DNA of 64,000 nt, taken from contig DASTFJ010000030.1 of NCBI GenBank assembly GCA_035708745.1, positions 1 through 64,000 of the forward strand, read 5' to 3'. Position 1 is the stretch's first letter, and each line of letters begins with the position of its first letter. The DNA comes from JAMLHN01 sp035708745 (GTDB taxonomy: Bacteria; Chloroflexota; Chloroflexia; Thermomicrobiales; UBA6265). The notes beneath the pieces are model-generated. The model had not been told where the DNA came from and ran no database searches. It saw only the letters and a list, made by a program, of their open reading frames with translations. Shown piece by piece: positions 54,113 through 63,427 of this stretch. The position numbers were made by a program, and so were the translations under genes.

Positions 54113-54302
54113 GGGTGTGGGTAGCCAATTTTGAAGTTGGTGGTGGGCGAAGTTGGTTATCGCGCTGGCGCGCGATCGCAGGGCGCGGAGGCACCTGCGC
54201 TACGACCGAGGTGGTGCAGGGGCGGCTGGGTTGTGGGGTGACGAGAGGTCCCTCCGCTGCGGTCGGGACGACGAAGGCGGTCGGGGCGACGGAGGGGGCA
54301 GG
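54113..54302. other. Gene-free stretch between element B promoter and pgi
   Basis: Low-complexity GC-rich DNA on the 3' side of pgi, with no convincing gene. It contains a GGTCCCTCCGCTGCGGTCGG segment that resembles a dispersed intergenic repeat, and several short hairpins that could help end pgi transcription. Confidence 0.35.
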
Positions 54303-55709
54303 TCAGGCGGTGTAGTCCGGGCCCTCGGGAACCTTGGTTAGCGTGGTCTCGAGGTCTTCGTAGCCGGCGCGGCCCATGAGGGCGTAGGTGGCGTTTTTGC
54401 CGGCTTCGACGCCGGGCTGACCGAATGGATTCACGCCGTAGAGCCCACCCGCGACGACCGTCTGAAATTCGTACATGAAATAAAGCTCGCCGACGATACC
54501 GGGGTCGATGGTCGGGATAGTGAGCATCAGGTTGGGACGCTTCGCCTCGGTCAGAGCCCAGGCAGTCGCGATCCGCTCGCGGTCGAGCAACGTTCCTAGT
54601 TCGGCGCCGTCGAGATAATCGAGATCGGGGATCCCGGCCGGCGTTCCGTCGATGCGAACTTCGGCCCGATAGTCCTCCACTCCAGTGAGGCAGAGAAGCT
54701 TGTCGTTCGGGCCTTCGGTGTAGAGCTGGATCTGGGAATGCTGGTCGATCGCGCCGAGCGATTTGATCGGTGTTTGCCCGGCGAAGACTTCCTTGCCGTC
54801 GGTTCCCAGCCGCTTGCCGAGGCTTTCGGCCCAGAGCTGGCGGAACCAGTCCGCGATGCCGTAGAGCGCATCGGCATAGGGCATCATGACCAACATCGAC
54901 TTGCCCTTGTCGGTATCGGCCAAAAAGGCGATCGCGGCGAAAAGGGCGGCGGCGTTGTCGAAGAGGTCGGTCGATTTGCAACGCTCGCGCATGGCCGCGG
55001 CGCCATCGAGCATGGCGCCGATATCGACGCCGCACATGGCTGCCGGCAGCATACCGACCGCGCTAAGGACGGTCTGACGGCCGTCGACCCCCGGTGGCAC
55101 CGGGAAGGTGCGATAGCCCTCCTGATCGGCAAGCCTGCGCAGCAATCCGCTTTCCGGATCGGTGGTGGCAACGATCTGCTCGCGAGCACGCTCCTTGCCC
55201 ACAGCTTTTTCGAGCGCGTCCCGCGCAACCAGGAAATTGGCCATCGTCTCCGCGGTCTGCCCGCTCTTGGTGACCACATTGACCAGCGTCGTATCGAGAT
55301 CAACCGTCGCCAGCGTCGCCGAGACCTTTTCTGGATCGGGATTGTCCAGCACGAAGAAGCGCGGACCGCGCCGCCGATCGGCTGGAAGGAGATTCCGGAA
55401 GGGATGCGCCAGCGCCTGAATGGCAGAGATCGCGCCGAGGGACGATCCGCCGATGCCGATCAGGATGAAGTCGTCATACTTGTCGCGGTTCTCAGCGGCG
55501 AACGCATCGATCTCTTGCACGAGCGCCGTGTTATCGGGCAGATCGATCCATTTCTGGTCGCCAGACTCATGCTCGGCCCAAATCCGCTCGATCTCGCTCG
55601 CCGCCTTCGGTGCGATCGCTTCGAGCGACTTCTGGGTGAGGCCATCGGCGTCGCCGACCGCGGACGCCATCACATTTCGATAGTCGAGCCTGATGCGCGA
55701 ATCGGTCAC
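54303..55709 (-). CDS. pgi: Glucose-6-phosphate isomerase
   Basis: 468 residues. Interconverts glucose-6-P and fructose-6-P. Sugar-phosphate loops IGIGGSSLGA and VVTKSGQTAET, catalytic region IDQHSQIQLYTEGP (His), and C-terminal NPFGQPGVEAGKNATY (Lys) are present. AGGAGGG lies 5 bases before GTG 55709, which I take as the start over an upstream in-frame codon. Confidence 0.95.
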   Translation of the reverse strand: MTDSRIRLDYRNVMASAVGDADGLTQKSLEAIAPKAASEIERIWAEHESGDQKWIDLPDNTALVQEIDAFAAENRDKYDDFILIGIGGSSLGAISAIQALAHPFRNLLPADRRRGPRFFVLDNPDPEKVSATLATVDLDTTLVNVVTKSGQTAETMANFLVARDALEKAVGKERAREQIVATTDPESGLLRRLADQEGYRTFPVPPGVDGRQTVLSAVGMLPAAMCGVDIGAMLDGAAAMRERCKSTDLFDNAAALFAAIAFLADTDKGKSMLVMMPYADALYGIADWFRQLWAESLGKRLGTDGKEVFAGQTPIKSLGAIDQHSQIQLYTEGPNDKLLCLTGVEDYRAEVRIDGTPAGIPDLDYLDGAELGTLLDRERIATAWALTEAKRPNLMLTIPTIDPGIVGELYFMYEFQTVVAGGLYGVNPFGQPGVEAGKNATYALMGRAGYEDLETTLTKVPEGPDYTA

Positions 55710-55828
55710 GACGCCCTCCTGGACAAGCCAAAGCAACCCGTTTGGATGGTAGCACGGCAGGAAGACAAGTCCGGGGTTCGGGGGCCGGAGTAACGACGCC
55801 CTTGTGTTCCCCGGACTCCGAACCTCGC

Positions 55829-56089
55829 TCAGTCGTCGTCCGAGGGCGGGACCGTGGCAGCCAGGGTGTCGAGACGAATCTGGCGAGCGGGTGGGCGCTG
55901 GGTCATTGGGTCGACACCGGCTGCGTCGAGCAGGCGGCGAACCTCGGAGAGGCAGTAGACGCCCTGGCAGCGGCCCATCCCCACGCGGGTGTGGCGCTTG
56001 ACGTCGTTCAATGTGGTCTTACCTTCGGCGATCACTGCCTCGACCCGCTCGATCGTGAGATCTTCGCAGCGACAGATGTAGTTGGTCAT
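55829..56089 (-). CDS. BFD-type [2Fe-2S]-binding protein
   Basis: 86 residues. CRCEDL at the N-terminus and RCQGVYC at about 40-46 supply the four cysteines of a BFD-like [2Fe-2S] domain. In HcnB, opine and hydroxyproline dehydrogenase alpha subunits this domain is the C-terminal part of the FAD protein; here it is a separate gene overlapping that FAD gene by 4 bases. Confidence 0.85.
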   Translation of the reverse strand: MTNYICRCEDLTIERVEAVIAEGKTTLNDVKRHTRVGMGRCQGVYCLSEVRRLLDAAGVDPMTQRPPARQIRLDTLAATVPPSDDD

Positions 56090-57033
56090 CGATGCACCTC
56101 GAGTGGGACACGCCACGGCTGCTCGTAGGTTGGACCGGAATCATAGGCGGCCATACGCTCCGGCCGCATTCTGGTGAGCTCGGCCCTCAGTTCGGCGCCG
56201 ATTGCGGGGTCCAGTGCGCCTACTCGTCCCGCCAAAATCGACGCGACCATTGCGCCTTCGAGCTCGCATGTTTCGACATTGTCGATCCCGGCGCTGTCTC
56301 CCGCGAGATAAAGGCCCGGCGAGCCACCGTCACCGTTCAGATGATGGAGTGGCACCCAGCCCCCGAGGTCGGACGCCCAAACCATTTCGAGCTCGGCCAT
56401 GGTTGCAAGCAAAATGTCCGGCTGGCGGCCCACGGCAACCGCGACGATGTCGACCTCATAGGACTTATCACCGATCGAGACGCGCTCGACTCCAGAGGAA
56501 CCGGAAACGACGATGGACCGGGCGTCGTCTTCGGTGATCAACATGAGTACCCGGCCGCCCGCGTTGCGAACGACGTGGGCAGTGATGGCGGCGTCGGGGC
56601 CATCGCCGAGGATCAGCACGCGCTTGCCGGGCAACACGCCGAACTCGCCGATGAGCCGCCGTAACCCGATACTGGCGATCACCCCGGGAAGCGTATTCCC
56701 ATCGAACGCAAGGGCGCGGTCGGTGGAACCGGTTGCCAGAATGACGCTATCGGACTCGATGACTTCAGGGCCCGCAAGGGTTTCGATCGCCAGCGTCCAA
56801 CCCGGAAAGAGCCCCCAGACGACAGTGCTCGAACGCAGCTCCACGCCAAGGCTGGCGCATTTGCTCAGATACCAATCGAGTGAGTGCCGGCCGGGGAGAT
56901 CGTAGCGAAGGCGCCCGCCTGGAGCCGGGCGCTCGTCGATGACCGTGACGCGCAGCCCGGCCTCGGCGGCGGTGACGGCCGCCGAGAGTCCGGCGGGGCC
57001 CGCTCCGACGATGACGACACCCGGAGCGCTCAC
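56086..57033 (-). CDS. FAD-dependent oxidoreductase (HcnB/SoxA-alpha-like)
   Basis: 315 residues. FAD motif GAGPAGLSAAVTAAEAG at the N-terminus, DERPAPGGRLRYD after it, and a second nucleotide motif VLILGDGPDAA near 165. It matches the FAD part of alpha subunits in sarcosine oxidase, hydrogen cyanide synthase and D-hydroxyproline dehydrogenase families. GTG 57033 overlaps the previous stop (GTGA) and gives the family start. It probably passes electrons between the two Fe-S proteins. Confidence 0.86.
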   Translation of the reverse strand: MSAPGVVIVGAGPAGLSAAVTAAEAGLRVTVIDERPAPGGRLRYDLPGRHSLDWYLSKCASLGVELRSSTVVWGLFPGWTLAIETLAGPEVIESDSVILATGSTDRALAFDGNTLPGVIASIGLRRLIGEFGVLPGKRVLILGDGPDAAITAHVVRNAGGRVLMLITEDDARSIVVSGSSGVERVSIGDKSYEVDIVAVAVGRQPDILLATMAELEMVWASDLGGWVPLHHLNGDGGSPGLYLAGDSAGIDNVETCELEGAMVASILAGRVGALDPAIGAELRAELTRMRPERMAAYDSGPTYEQPWRVPLEVHR

Positions 57034-57362
57034 GAGCCCACCTGCCGCTCGACCGCGCCATGGCCGTGCTGGATGCGGACATCCATCCCGGCACGTACCG
57101 GTGTCGTGCAAGCACGCTGATTCGCTAGTCCATCGACGATCACCAGACAGTCGGCGCACCGCCCCACGAAGCAGAAGCCACCCCGTCGATCGCCAGCCAC
57201 CTCGGTGATCGTGAACGTCCGGATTCCCGCCGCGAGCAGCGCGGACGCGATCGTGTCGGACGGGTACGCCTCGATCGGTTTCCCCTCGAAGGCGATCGCG
57301 ATCGGATCGCCTTCCGGCGTCTCGGCGCGCGCCGCGCCATGTCGATGTTGTTGTTCGATCAC
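57030..57362 (-). CDS. [2Fe-2S] ferredoxin-like subunit (HcnA/SoxA N-terminal type)
   Basis: 110 residues. FEGKPIEAYPSDTIASALLAAGIRTF is typical of the small HcnA-like fold; cysteines in GFCFVGRCADC and ANQRACTT are the cluster ligands. First gene of the three-gene module. A catalytic DadA-like beta subunit, expected in this kind of complex, is not seen nearby. Confidence 0.86.
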   Translation of the reverse strand: MIEQQHRHGAARAETPEGDPIAIAFEGKPIEAYPSDTIASALLAAGIRTFTITEVAGDRRGGFCFVGRCADCLVIVDGLANQRACTTPVRAGMDVRIQHGHGAVERQVGS

Positions 57363-57572
57363 CGCTGATCCACTCCTGAAATGTCGCAGATTGGCCGCAG
57401 CATCGCAGTTTCGGTGGGTCGCGTCAAACCAAATTTCCGTTTCGCGCGGCTGAGGTACCAGACCGCTCCGCTATACTGCATGCTCGACTGTGGCGCGGAT
57501 ACGAAGAGTCCCATTACGCCACCAGCGTCTATCCCCGCCACGGGCGAGGCACAAACCAGGAGGGTCATCGCA

Positions 57573-58994
57573 ATGGTCAAAGCCGCCGTTCGGAGCTCGT
57601 CCGAGCAGGATACGTCGACCGCGCGTGATTTCGCGCCGGTTTATCTCGAGGAGAGCGCCCGAGATCACGTCTGGATCCACAGCCTGCCCTGGGCCGAGCT
57701 GGCCGAGAAAGACGGTTTCCGGGTCTTCGATCGCGGTGAGGCCAGCACGATCTACGATATCCAGGGCCGCGGCTACTTCGATGCTATTTCCGGCCTCTGG
57801 GTGGTCAATGCCGGTCACGGCCGCAAGGACATTGCGGCCCGCATGGGCGAACAGGCCGGCCGCCTGGCCTATGCCTCGGCCATGTCCTTCACCACGGTGC
57901 CGCAGGTGCAGCTGGCCGAGATGATCGCCCAGCGCACACCTGGCGATCTCAACCGCGTCTTCTTCTGCTCGGGCGGTTCGGAGGCGGTCGAATCCGCCAT
58001 CAAGATTGCCAAGCAAGTACAGACGATGCGCGGTTTTCCGCGCCGCTACAAGATCATCGGTCGTCGCGGCTCTTATCACGGCATGACCTACGGCGCCATG
58101 AGCATTACCCAGTCGGTGCGCGATGAGGCGTCGTTTGGCCCGTATATGTACGGCGTCTACCACGTGCCGCACCCGGACCGCTATCGTTCCGATTTCGGGG
58201 TGGAGGGCGAGCAGGCCGACATCATGGCCGCCAAAGCGGTCGAGCTGGAGATCATCTACCAGGGTCCGGAGACGGTCGCGGCCGTCATCGGCGAGCCGAT
58301 CTCGACGGCGGCCGGCGTGCATGTGCCCTCACCGATCTACTGGCAGATGCTGCGCGAGACCTGCGACAAGTACGGCGTGCTGCTGATCTGCGACGAGGTC
58401 ATCAACGGTTTCGGCCGCACCGGCAAGATGTTTGCCCAGGAGCTCTTCGGTATCCAGGGCGACATCATGACGATCGCCAAGGCCCTTTCCTCCGGGTATG
58501 CCCCGATCGCCGCCGCGGTCGTGTCCGATCGGGTTTATGACATCTTCAAGGAGAAGGATCAGACCCCCATGGGTCACCTGCTGACCTTCGGCGGTCATCC
58601 GGTCGCCTGCGCGGCCGCGATCCGCAATCTGGAGATCTTCGACGAGGAGAATCTGGTCGGAAAGGGCAACGAGATGGGCACCTATCTCGGCCAGCAGCTG
58701 GAGACGCTGACCAGCCACCCATCCGTCGGCCAGGTGCGCGGTATTGGGATGGTCTGGGGTCTCGATCTGGTATCCAACAAGGAAACCCGCGAGAAGTTCG
58801 CCAAGGACAGCAAGTTCAAGAAGGCGCTCGGCCAATTGCTGATGGACCGCAATATCGTCACCCGCGTTTGGGACGTGATGCATTTCGCGCCGCCGCTGGT
58901 GGTGACCAAGGCCGAGATCGACGATCTCGTCACGAAGGTCGACGACGCCTTGACGGTGGCCGAGAACGAATACGCCTCCGAGATCGTGGCGTAA
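57573..58994 (+). CDS. Class III PLP-dependent aminotransferase
   Basis: 473 residues, omega-amino acid:pyruvate-type. GLWVVNAGHGRKDIA at the N-terminus, SGGSEAVESAIKIAKQ, LICDEVINGFGRTGKM, and the PLP lysine in TIAKALSSGYAPIAA (about residue 308). Probable substrates are an amine or omega-amino acid with pyruvate. AGGAGGG precedes ATG 57573. TATACT at 57472-57477 is a possible -10. It is divergent from the ferredoxin/FAD module. Confidence 0.92.
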   Translation: MVKAAVRSSSEQDTSTARDFAPVYLEESARDHVWIHSLPWAELAEKDGFRVFDRGEASTIYDIQGRGYFDAISGLWVVNAGHGRKDIAARMGEQAGRLAYASAMSFTTVPQVQLAEMIAQRTPGDLNRVFFCSGGSEAVESAIKIAKQVQTMRGFPRRYKIIGRRGSYHGMTYGAMSITQSVRDEASFGPYMYGVYHVPHPDRYRSDFGVEGEQADIMAAKAVELEIIYQGPETVAAVIGEPISTAAGVHVPSPIYWQMLRETCDKYGVLLICDEVINGFGRTGKMFAQELFGIQGDIMTIAKALSSGYAPIAAAVVSDRVYDIFKEKDQTPMGHLLTFGGHPVACAAAIRNLEIFDEENLVGKGNEMGTYLGQQLETLTSHPSVGQVRGIGMVWGLDLVSNKETREKFAKDSKFKKALGQLLMDRNIVTRVWDVMHFAPPLVVTKAEIDDLVTKVDDALTVAENEYASEIVA

Positions 58995-59020
58995 ACCTCG
59001 AACAGAATCGACATTGCAAA

Positions 59021-59053
59021 ACGGACTCCGGAGCAATCTGGAGTCCGTTTTTT
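59021..59053 (+). terminator. Intrinsic terminator after aminotransferase
   Basis: ACGGACTCC, 10-base loop, GGAGTCCGT, then a run of T. A perfect 9-bp stem preceded by AAA, a textbook rho-independent terminator. Confidence 0.92.
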
Positions 59054-59107
59054 CATTCGAAGCGATGTTCTCGACTCGGCAATACCAGTCCGCGAATCGT
59101 TGGAGGA

Positions 59108-59494
59108 TTAGCGCGACTTCTTATTTGCGGTGAAGCAGTCCCGGCAATAGACGGGGCGGCCGGAGCGGGGTTCGAAGGGGACCAGCGTCTCTTTTCCGCA
59201 GGCCGCGCATATCGCGGGAAAGCCGCCGCCACTGCGGCGCATGCCATTTCCCCCGCGGGCATTACCAGTGACGCCTCCGTAATGCCCAAGCGTTTCGGTC
59301 CAGGAGCTTTCCGGCTCGGCATTGCGGATCAGATCGGCATTGCGGCTGGCCCGCCTGGCCGCGCGGCAATCGAGGCACCGCACCGGAATCCGAAAACCCC
59401 GTTGCTGGTAGAAGCGTTGCTCCTCGTCCGAAAACGAGAATGGCTTCTGGCAGTCCACACAGATCAGCAAACGAGGTTCGGTCGAGACAGTCAA
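59108..59494 (-). CDS. Zinc-ribbon domain protein
   Basis: 128 residues with two zinc knuckle pairs: CVDCQKPF...VRCLDCRAARR at the N-terminus and CAACGKETLVPF...CRDCF at the C-terminus, joined by a Gly-rich linker. It resembles CxxC-x-CxxC putative zinc-ribbon proteins common in Chloroflexota and Deltaproteobacteria. May bind nucleic acid; function unknown. Confidence 0.82.
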   Translation of the reverse strand: MTVSTEPRLLICVDCQKPFSFSDEEQRFYQQRGFRIPVRCLDCRAARRASRNADLIRNAEPESSWTETLGHYGGVTGNARGGNGMRRSGGGFPAICAACGKETLVPFEPRSGRPVYCRDCFTANKKSR

Positions 59495-59581
59495 TTCGAA
59501 CGAGCTCCAACATGGCGCGACGGCAAGGAACGGTTTGTCACTTTCACGATACCTCAGTCGCGCGCTGAACCGCCAAAGAGA

Positions 59582-60235
59582 TCATTCGAGACCCAGCGCC
59601 TCGCGCAGATCGGCGATCGACCCGCAAACGATATCTGGGCCGGCTCCGAGCAGATCGGCATGATCGGGGCTGCCCCAGAGGACCCCAATGGTCGCGATGC
59701 CGGCTCGCTTGCCGGCAATCACATCGGCGGCGGAATCGCCGATCATGGCGGCCAACTCCGGATCGTCGTGCGCGAGGTCGCTCAACGCCAGCGTGAGCGC
59801 CATTGGGTCGGGTTTTTGCCGTTCGACATCGTCACCGGCATAGACTGCATCGAAACGATCGCGCACGCCCAGGATGTCCAGACTCATCAACGCGGTGTTG
59901 CGGCTCTTGCCGGTGACCACCGCGAGCTTGACGCCCTGCTCGTGCAGATCGGCGAGCAGTTGATCCATGCCCTCGAAGAGCTCGACCAGCTCACGGTGTC
60001 GCCGCTGGTAGGTTTCGACGTACCGGCCAATCGCGGCCTCATGGTGTTCCGGGTCGAGCACAGTGCGGATCACGTCGTTGTCTGGCGGTCCGAAGAGTCC
60101 GCGAATCTCCTCCGGGGTCATCAGCTTGCCGGTCACCGGCTCGAAGGCGTCGTTGAACGATTCGTAGATCAACGGCAGTGTGTCGGCCAGGGTGCCATCG
60201 AGATCGAAGATCAGGGTCGAGAAACGGAGTGCCAT
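59582..60235 (-). CDS. HAD family hydrolase, phosphoglycolate phosphatase-like
   Basis: 217 residues. Motif I FDLDGTLAD at residues 10-18 (nucleophile Asp), motif II VVTGKS, motif III KPDP and motif IV GDSAADV. The cap domain between I and II fits the Gph/pyrophosphatase subgroup. Its ATG shares one base with the stop of the crotonase gene (TGATG). Confidence 0.88.
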   Translation of the reverse strand: MALRFSTLIFDLDGTLADTLPLIYESFNDAFEPVTGKLMTPEEIRGLFGPPDNDVIRTVLDPEHHEAAIGRYVETYQRRHRELVELFEGMDQLLADLHEQGVKLAVVTGKSRNTALMSLDILGVRDRFDAVYAGDDVERQKPDPMALTLALSDLAHDDPELAAMIGDSAADVIAGKRAGIATIGVLWGSPDHADLLGAGPDIVCGSIADLREALGLE

Positions 60236-61023
60236 CAGCGTTTGGAACCTCGGTCGATCATCGCCCGGAGCCGATTGCGGTGCTCATCGTTTCCTGCTGC
60301 AACTTCTTGCAGGTCTGCTTCATAGCCAAGGTGGTGCTCGAAGCCGGCGAAGACGGAGCGGTTCAGCGCCCGCTTGGTCAGCGCCAGCGAGCTGGCCGGT
60401 TGCCGGATCAGACGTTGCGCGAGCTCGTGGATGGCCTCTTGGAGATCGCCGTCAGCGACTATATGGTTGACGAGTCCCAGCTCAAAGGCACGGCGGGCGT
60501 CGATGCGCTCACCCAACAATGCCAGCTCGCTGGCCACGCCGAACCCGGTCAGGCGCGGCAAGAGCCAGGTGATGCCGACGCCCGGAATGAGCGCAATACC
60601 ATGCGGCGCACAAATGAACGAGGCCGATTCGGCTGCGACGCGCAGGTCGCAAGCGAGCGCGATACCCAGTCCGGCGCCGGTCGCGACGCCGTTGACCGCC
60701 GCGATCACCGGCAGATCCATCGAGCGGATGCGCAGGATGACCGGCGTGAACCGCTGCCGCAACTCGTCGCCGGCGGCTTGCGCGCCGAACTGCGCTTCTT
60801 TGGCATGCAGCTCGTGGAGGTCCTGACCGGCACTGAAGGCGTCGCCGCGGCCGGTCAGGACGATTACGCGCACCGCTTCGTCTTTCTCGGCCGTTTTCAG
60901 CGCGGCCAGGAGTGATTCGGCCATCGCCTGATCGAAGGCATTGCGCGCCGCCGGCCGGTCGAGGGTGATGGTCACGATGCCATCCTCGGCCTGATAGCGC
61001 ACCGATTCGGCAAACGAAGTCAC
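60235..61023 (-). CDS. Enoyl-CoA hydratase/isomerase family protein (PaaG-like)
   Basis: 262 residues, crotonase fold. FSAGQDLHEL forms the oxyanion hole. The first catalytic Glu is missing (GAGLGIALACDL in place of GGGCELA), as in PaaG-type isomerases. The segment LIPGVGITWLLPR has Gly where PaaG relatives usually have the catalytic Asp. So both usual acid/base residues look absent. It overlaps its neighbours by 1 and 4 bases. Confidence 0.85.
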   Translation of the reverse strand: MTSFAESVRYQAEDGIVTITLDRPAARNAFDQAMAESLLAALKTAEKDEAVRVIVLTGRGDAFSAGQDLHELHAKEAQFGAQAAGDELRQRFTPVILRIRSMDLPVIAAVNGVATGAGLGIALACDLRVAAESASFICAPHGIALIPGVGITWLLPRLTGFGVASELALLGERIDARRAFELGLVNHIVADGDLQEAIHELAQRLIRQPASSLALTKRALNRSVFAGFEHHLGYEADLQEVAAGNDEHRNRLRAMIDRGSKR

Positions 61024-61829
61024 GATGGTTTTCTCCCAAAGACTGGTTTGCGCTTTTCGAGGAATGCGGTCATCCCCTCGCGCGCGCCAGCGCTATCGAA
61101 GAGGGCGTTGAATGCGGCGCGCTCCGCATTCGACCCAGCGGCCATGGGGAGATCGAATGCTGACAATACGGCCGACTTGGCGGCAATGGTCGCATCGAGC
61201 GACTTTGCGGCGATCTGCTGTGCCAGCCGAAGCGCCGCGGTCAGCACCAGCTCGTCGGGCACGACGCGATTGACGAGTCCGAGTTCATGAGCGTCCCAGG
61301 AGGAAATGGGCTCACCAAGCAATATCAGTTCCATGGACTGCGCTTTGCCAATCGCGCGGGGCAGGCGCTGGGTTGCCCCGCCGCCGGGCATGATGCCAAG
61401 CGCGATCTCGGGTTGGCCGAACCGAGCCGATTCGCCGGCCACGACCAGATCGCAGACCCAGACGAGCTCCGCGCCGCCACCGAGCGCGAAGCCGTTGACC
61501 GCCGCGATCAATGGTTTGCGAAATTGCCGAAGTCGCTGCCAGCAGCCAAGCTGCGGGCGAGTGGCCATTTCAGCGGCGCTGGCATCGATCATAGACGCGA
61601 TATCCGCGCCGGCCGCGAAGAATCGGTCCCCGCCGGTCAGCACGACGACATGCACGGCGCCATCACGGTCAAGACGCTCGAGTGCAGACGTTAGTGCAAC
61701 CATGACCTCCGTGCTGAGCGCATTACGCACCGCCGGCCGATGAAGTCGAAGCAACGCGACCGCGCCAGCCCGGGCTTCGAGCAGCTCAGTCGACTCTTCA
61801 CTTGGGTTCCAGGCCGGTTCGATTGACAC
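61020..61829 (-). CDS. Enoyl-CoA hydratase
   Basis: 269 residues. FFAAGADIASM (oxyanion hole) and both crotonase glutamates (GGGAELVWV, GQPEIALGIMPGGG) are present, so it is probably an active hydratase. First of a three-gene set with the PaaG-like protein and the HAD hydrolase. About 100 bases separate its start from the divergent kinase gene. Confidence 0.92.
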   Translation of the reverse strand: MSIEPAWNPSEESTELLEARAGAVALLRLHRPAVRNALSTEVMVALTSALERLDRDGAVHVVVLTGGDRFFAAGADIASMIDASAAEMATRPQLGCWQRLRQFRKPLIAAVNGFALGGGAELVWVCDLVVAGESARFGQPEIALGIMPGGGATQRLPRAIGKAQSMELILLGEPISSWDAHELGLVNRVVPDELVLTAALRLAQQIAAKSLDATIAAKSAVLSAFDLPMAAGSNAERAAFNALFDSAGAREGMTAFLEKRKPVFGRKPS

Positions 61830-61930
61830 GGACGCGCTTTCGAGACGGATTCAGCTGATTTTGGGCATTTCGCCCTCTGCTACAGTATGCCGCGATAGCG
61901 ATCGACGACGCATCTCGACGGATCCATTCC

Positions 61931-63427
61931 ATGCCCGCAGCGGCTGAACCGACACCCGATCTCGACCCAAGCACCGCTTCCACTCGCCCGATCGTCGTGG
62001 CCGATCATTATGAGATCGACCCCGACCGGCCGCTGGGCACGGGCGGCATGTCGGTGGTCTACGAAGGCCGCGATCTCAAAAATCGCCGGACCGTCGCCAT
62101 GCGCACGCTCCGCCCCGAGCAAGCCCAGAACGCTGAAACTCGCGCCCGCTTCCGCAAGGAAGCGCGCACGATGGCCTTTATCCAGCATCCGAATGTTGCC
62201 CGGGTGTACGACCTGTGGGAGGACGACCAATCGGCCTGGGTGGCGATGGAATACGTGCCCGGCGAGTCGCTGCGCGATGTGCTGGCGGAGAATGGTCCGC
62301 TCTCCTATTACGACATCGAGCCGATCCTGAGCCAAAGCGCGAGCGCACTAGACAAGCTGCACCGCTCGCAGATGGTGCATCTGGATGTCAAACCCGCCAA
62401 CCTCATCCAGACGCCCGACGGCACGATCAAGCTGATCGACTTCGGTCTGGCGCAGGAATCGCATGCTGCACAGGAATTGCTGCACGGGATGGCCTATGGC
62501 AGTGCGGCCTACCTCTCGCCCGAGCAAGCCGCCGGCGAAGTGGTGGGACCGGCCAGCGATGTCTATTCGCTCGGTTGCGTGGTTTACGAGCTGTTGACCG
62601 GGCGAGCGCCGTTCGAGGATCCATATCGTTCTCGCAGCTCGCAGGAGATGCTGCAAGCACATCTGCATCTGCAGCCGGACCGGCCGTCAGAGGCCAACAA
62701 ATCAGCCGGCATTCCCGATTGGTGCGATGAGCTGGTGATCTGGACGTTATTGAAGGATCCAGACGCCCGGATTTCGAGTCCGGGAAGATTCGCCGAGCTC
62801 TACGAACAAGGGGTTCTGGGCCGGTTATCGGCCGCCGATGTGCGCAAGTTGCGTACGGCCAGGCAACCGAAGGCGACGGTCACGGCAAATCCCACAGTTC
62901 CGGGGCAAACCTACCGCCGGATCGACCCCGCGCCCCAGGCGCAGCCGGTCTACCGGCAGGAACCAACACGGCGCAAAACGCCATTGCTGCTGCGTATGTT
63001 GGGACCGCTCCGCCCGTTCATCTGGCGGCTGATCGTTGCGCTGCTGGTGCTCAATGGGCTGCTGGCCGGTGCGCTCTATATTCAGCGCGGCGAGATTCCC
63101 GGCATCGTCTCCAGCGGAGCGGTGGAGCTGACAGCCGGCCAGAACGCAACCGTTGCCGTCGACGGGCTGAATCTGCGTACCGATGCAGGTATGACCTCGG
63201 ATTCCATCGGGATTCTGAGCGCCGGTCAGATGGTGTATCTGCGGGGCGAGCCGGTCACGTTGAATGGCGATCGCTGGTGGCCGGTGACGGTCGGCAATCC
63301 AAACGATGGACTCGAGGGCTACGTCTGGGAAAATGGCCTGGAACACGGCAAGCGAACGATCGGCGATCGAATCGATATCGGGATCGACAACGCCATCGAC
63401 CGCATTCGGGAGAAGATCGGTGTCTGA
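61931..63427 (+). CDS. Serine/threonine protein kinase-like membrane protein with SH3b domain
   Basis: 498 residues. Kinase domain about 27-295: glycine loop GTGGMSVV, alpha-C Glu77, HLDVKPAN with Asp152 and Asn157, and DFG with Asp170. The VAIK lysine is replaced by Arg58 (VAMR). A membrane span follows at about 363-384, then an extracytoplasmic bacterial SH3 domain (AVDGLNLRTDAGM...). SH3b may bind cell wall. The missing lysine puts catalysis in doubt. Confidence 0.9.
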   Translation: MPAAAEPTPDLDPSTASTRPIVVADHYEIDPDRPLGTGGMSVVYEGRDLKNRRTVAMRTLRPEQAQNAETRARFRKEARTMAFIQHPNVARVYDLWEDDQSAWVAMEYVPGESLRDVLAENGPLSYYDIEPILSQSASALDKLHRSQMVHLDVKPANLIQTPDGTIKLIDFGLAQESHAAQELLHGMAYGSAAYLSPEQAAGEVVGPASDVYSLGCVVYELLTGRAPFEDPYRSRSSQEMLQAHLHLQPDRPSEANKSAGIPDWCDELVIWTLLKDPDARISSPGRFAELYEQGVLGRLSAADVRKLRTARQPKATVTANPTVPGQTYRRIDPAPQAQPVYRQEPTRRKTPLLLRMLGPLRPFIWRLIVALLVLNGLLAGALYIQRGEIPGIVSSGAVELTAGQNATVAVDGLNLRTDAGMTSDSIGILSAGQMVYLRGEPVTLNGDRWWPVTVGNPNDGLEGYVWENGLEHGKRTIGDRIDIGIDNAIDRIREKIGV

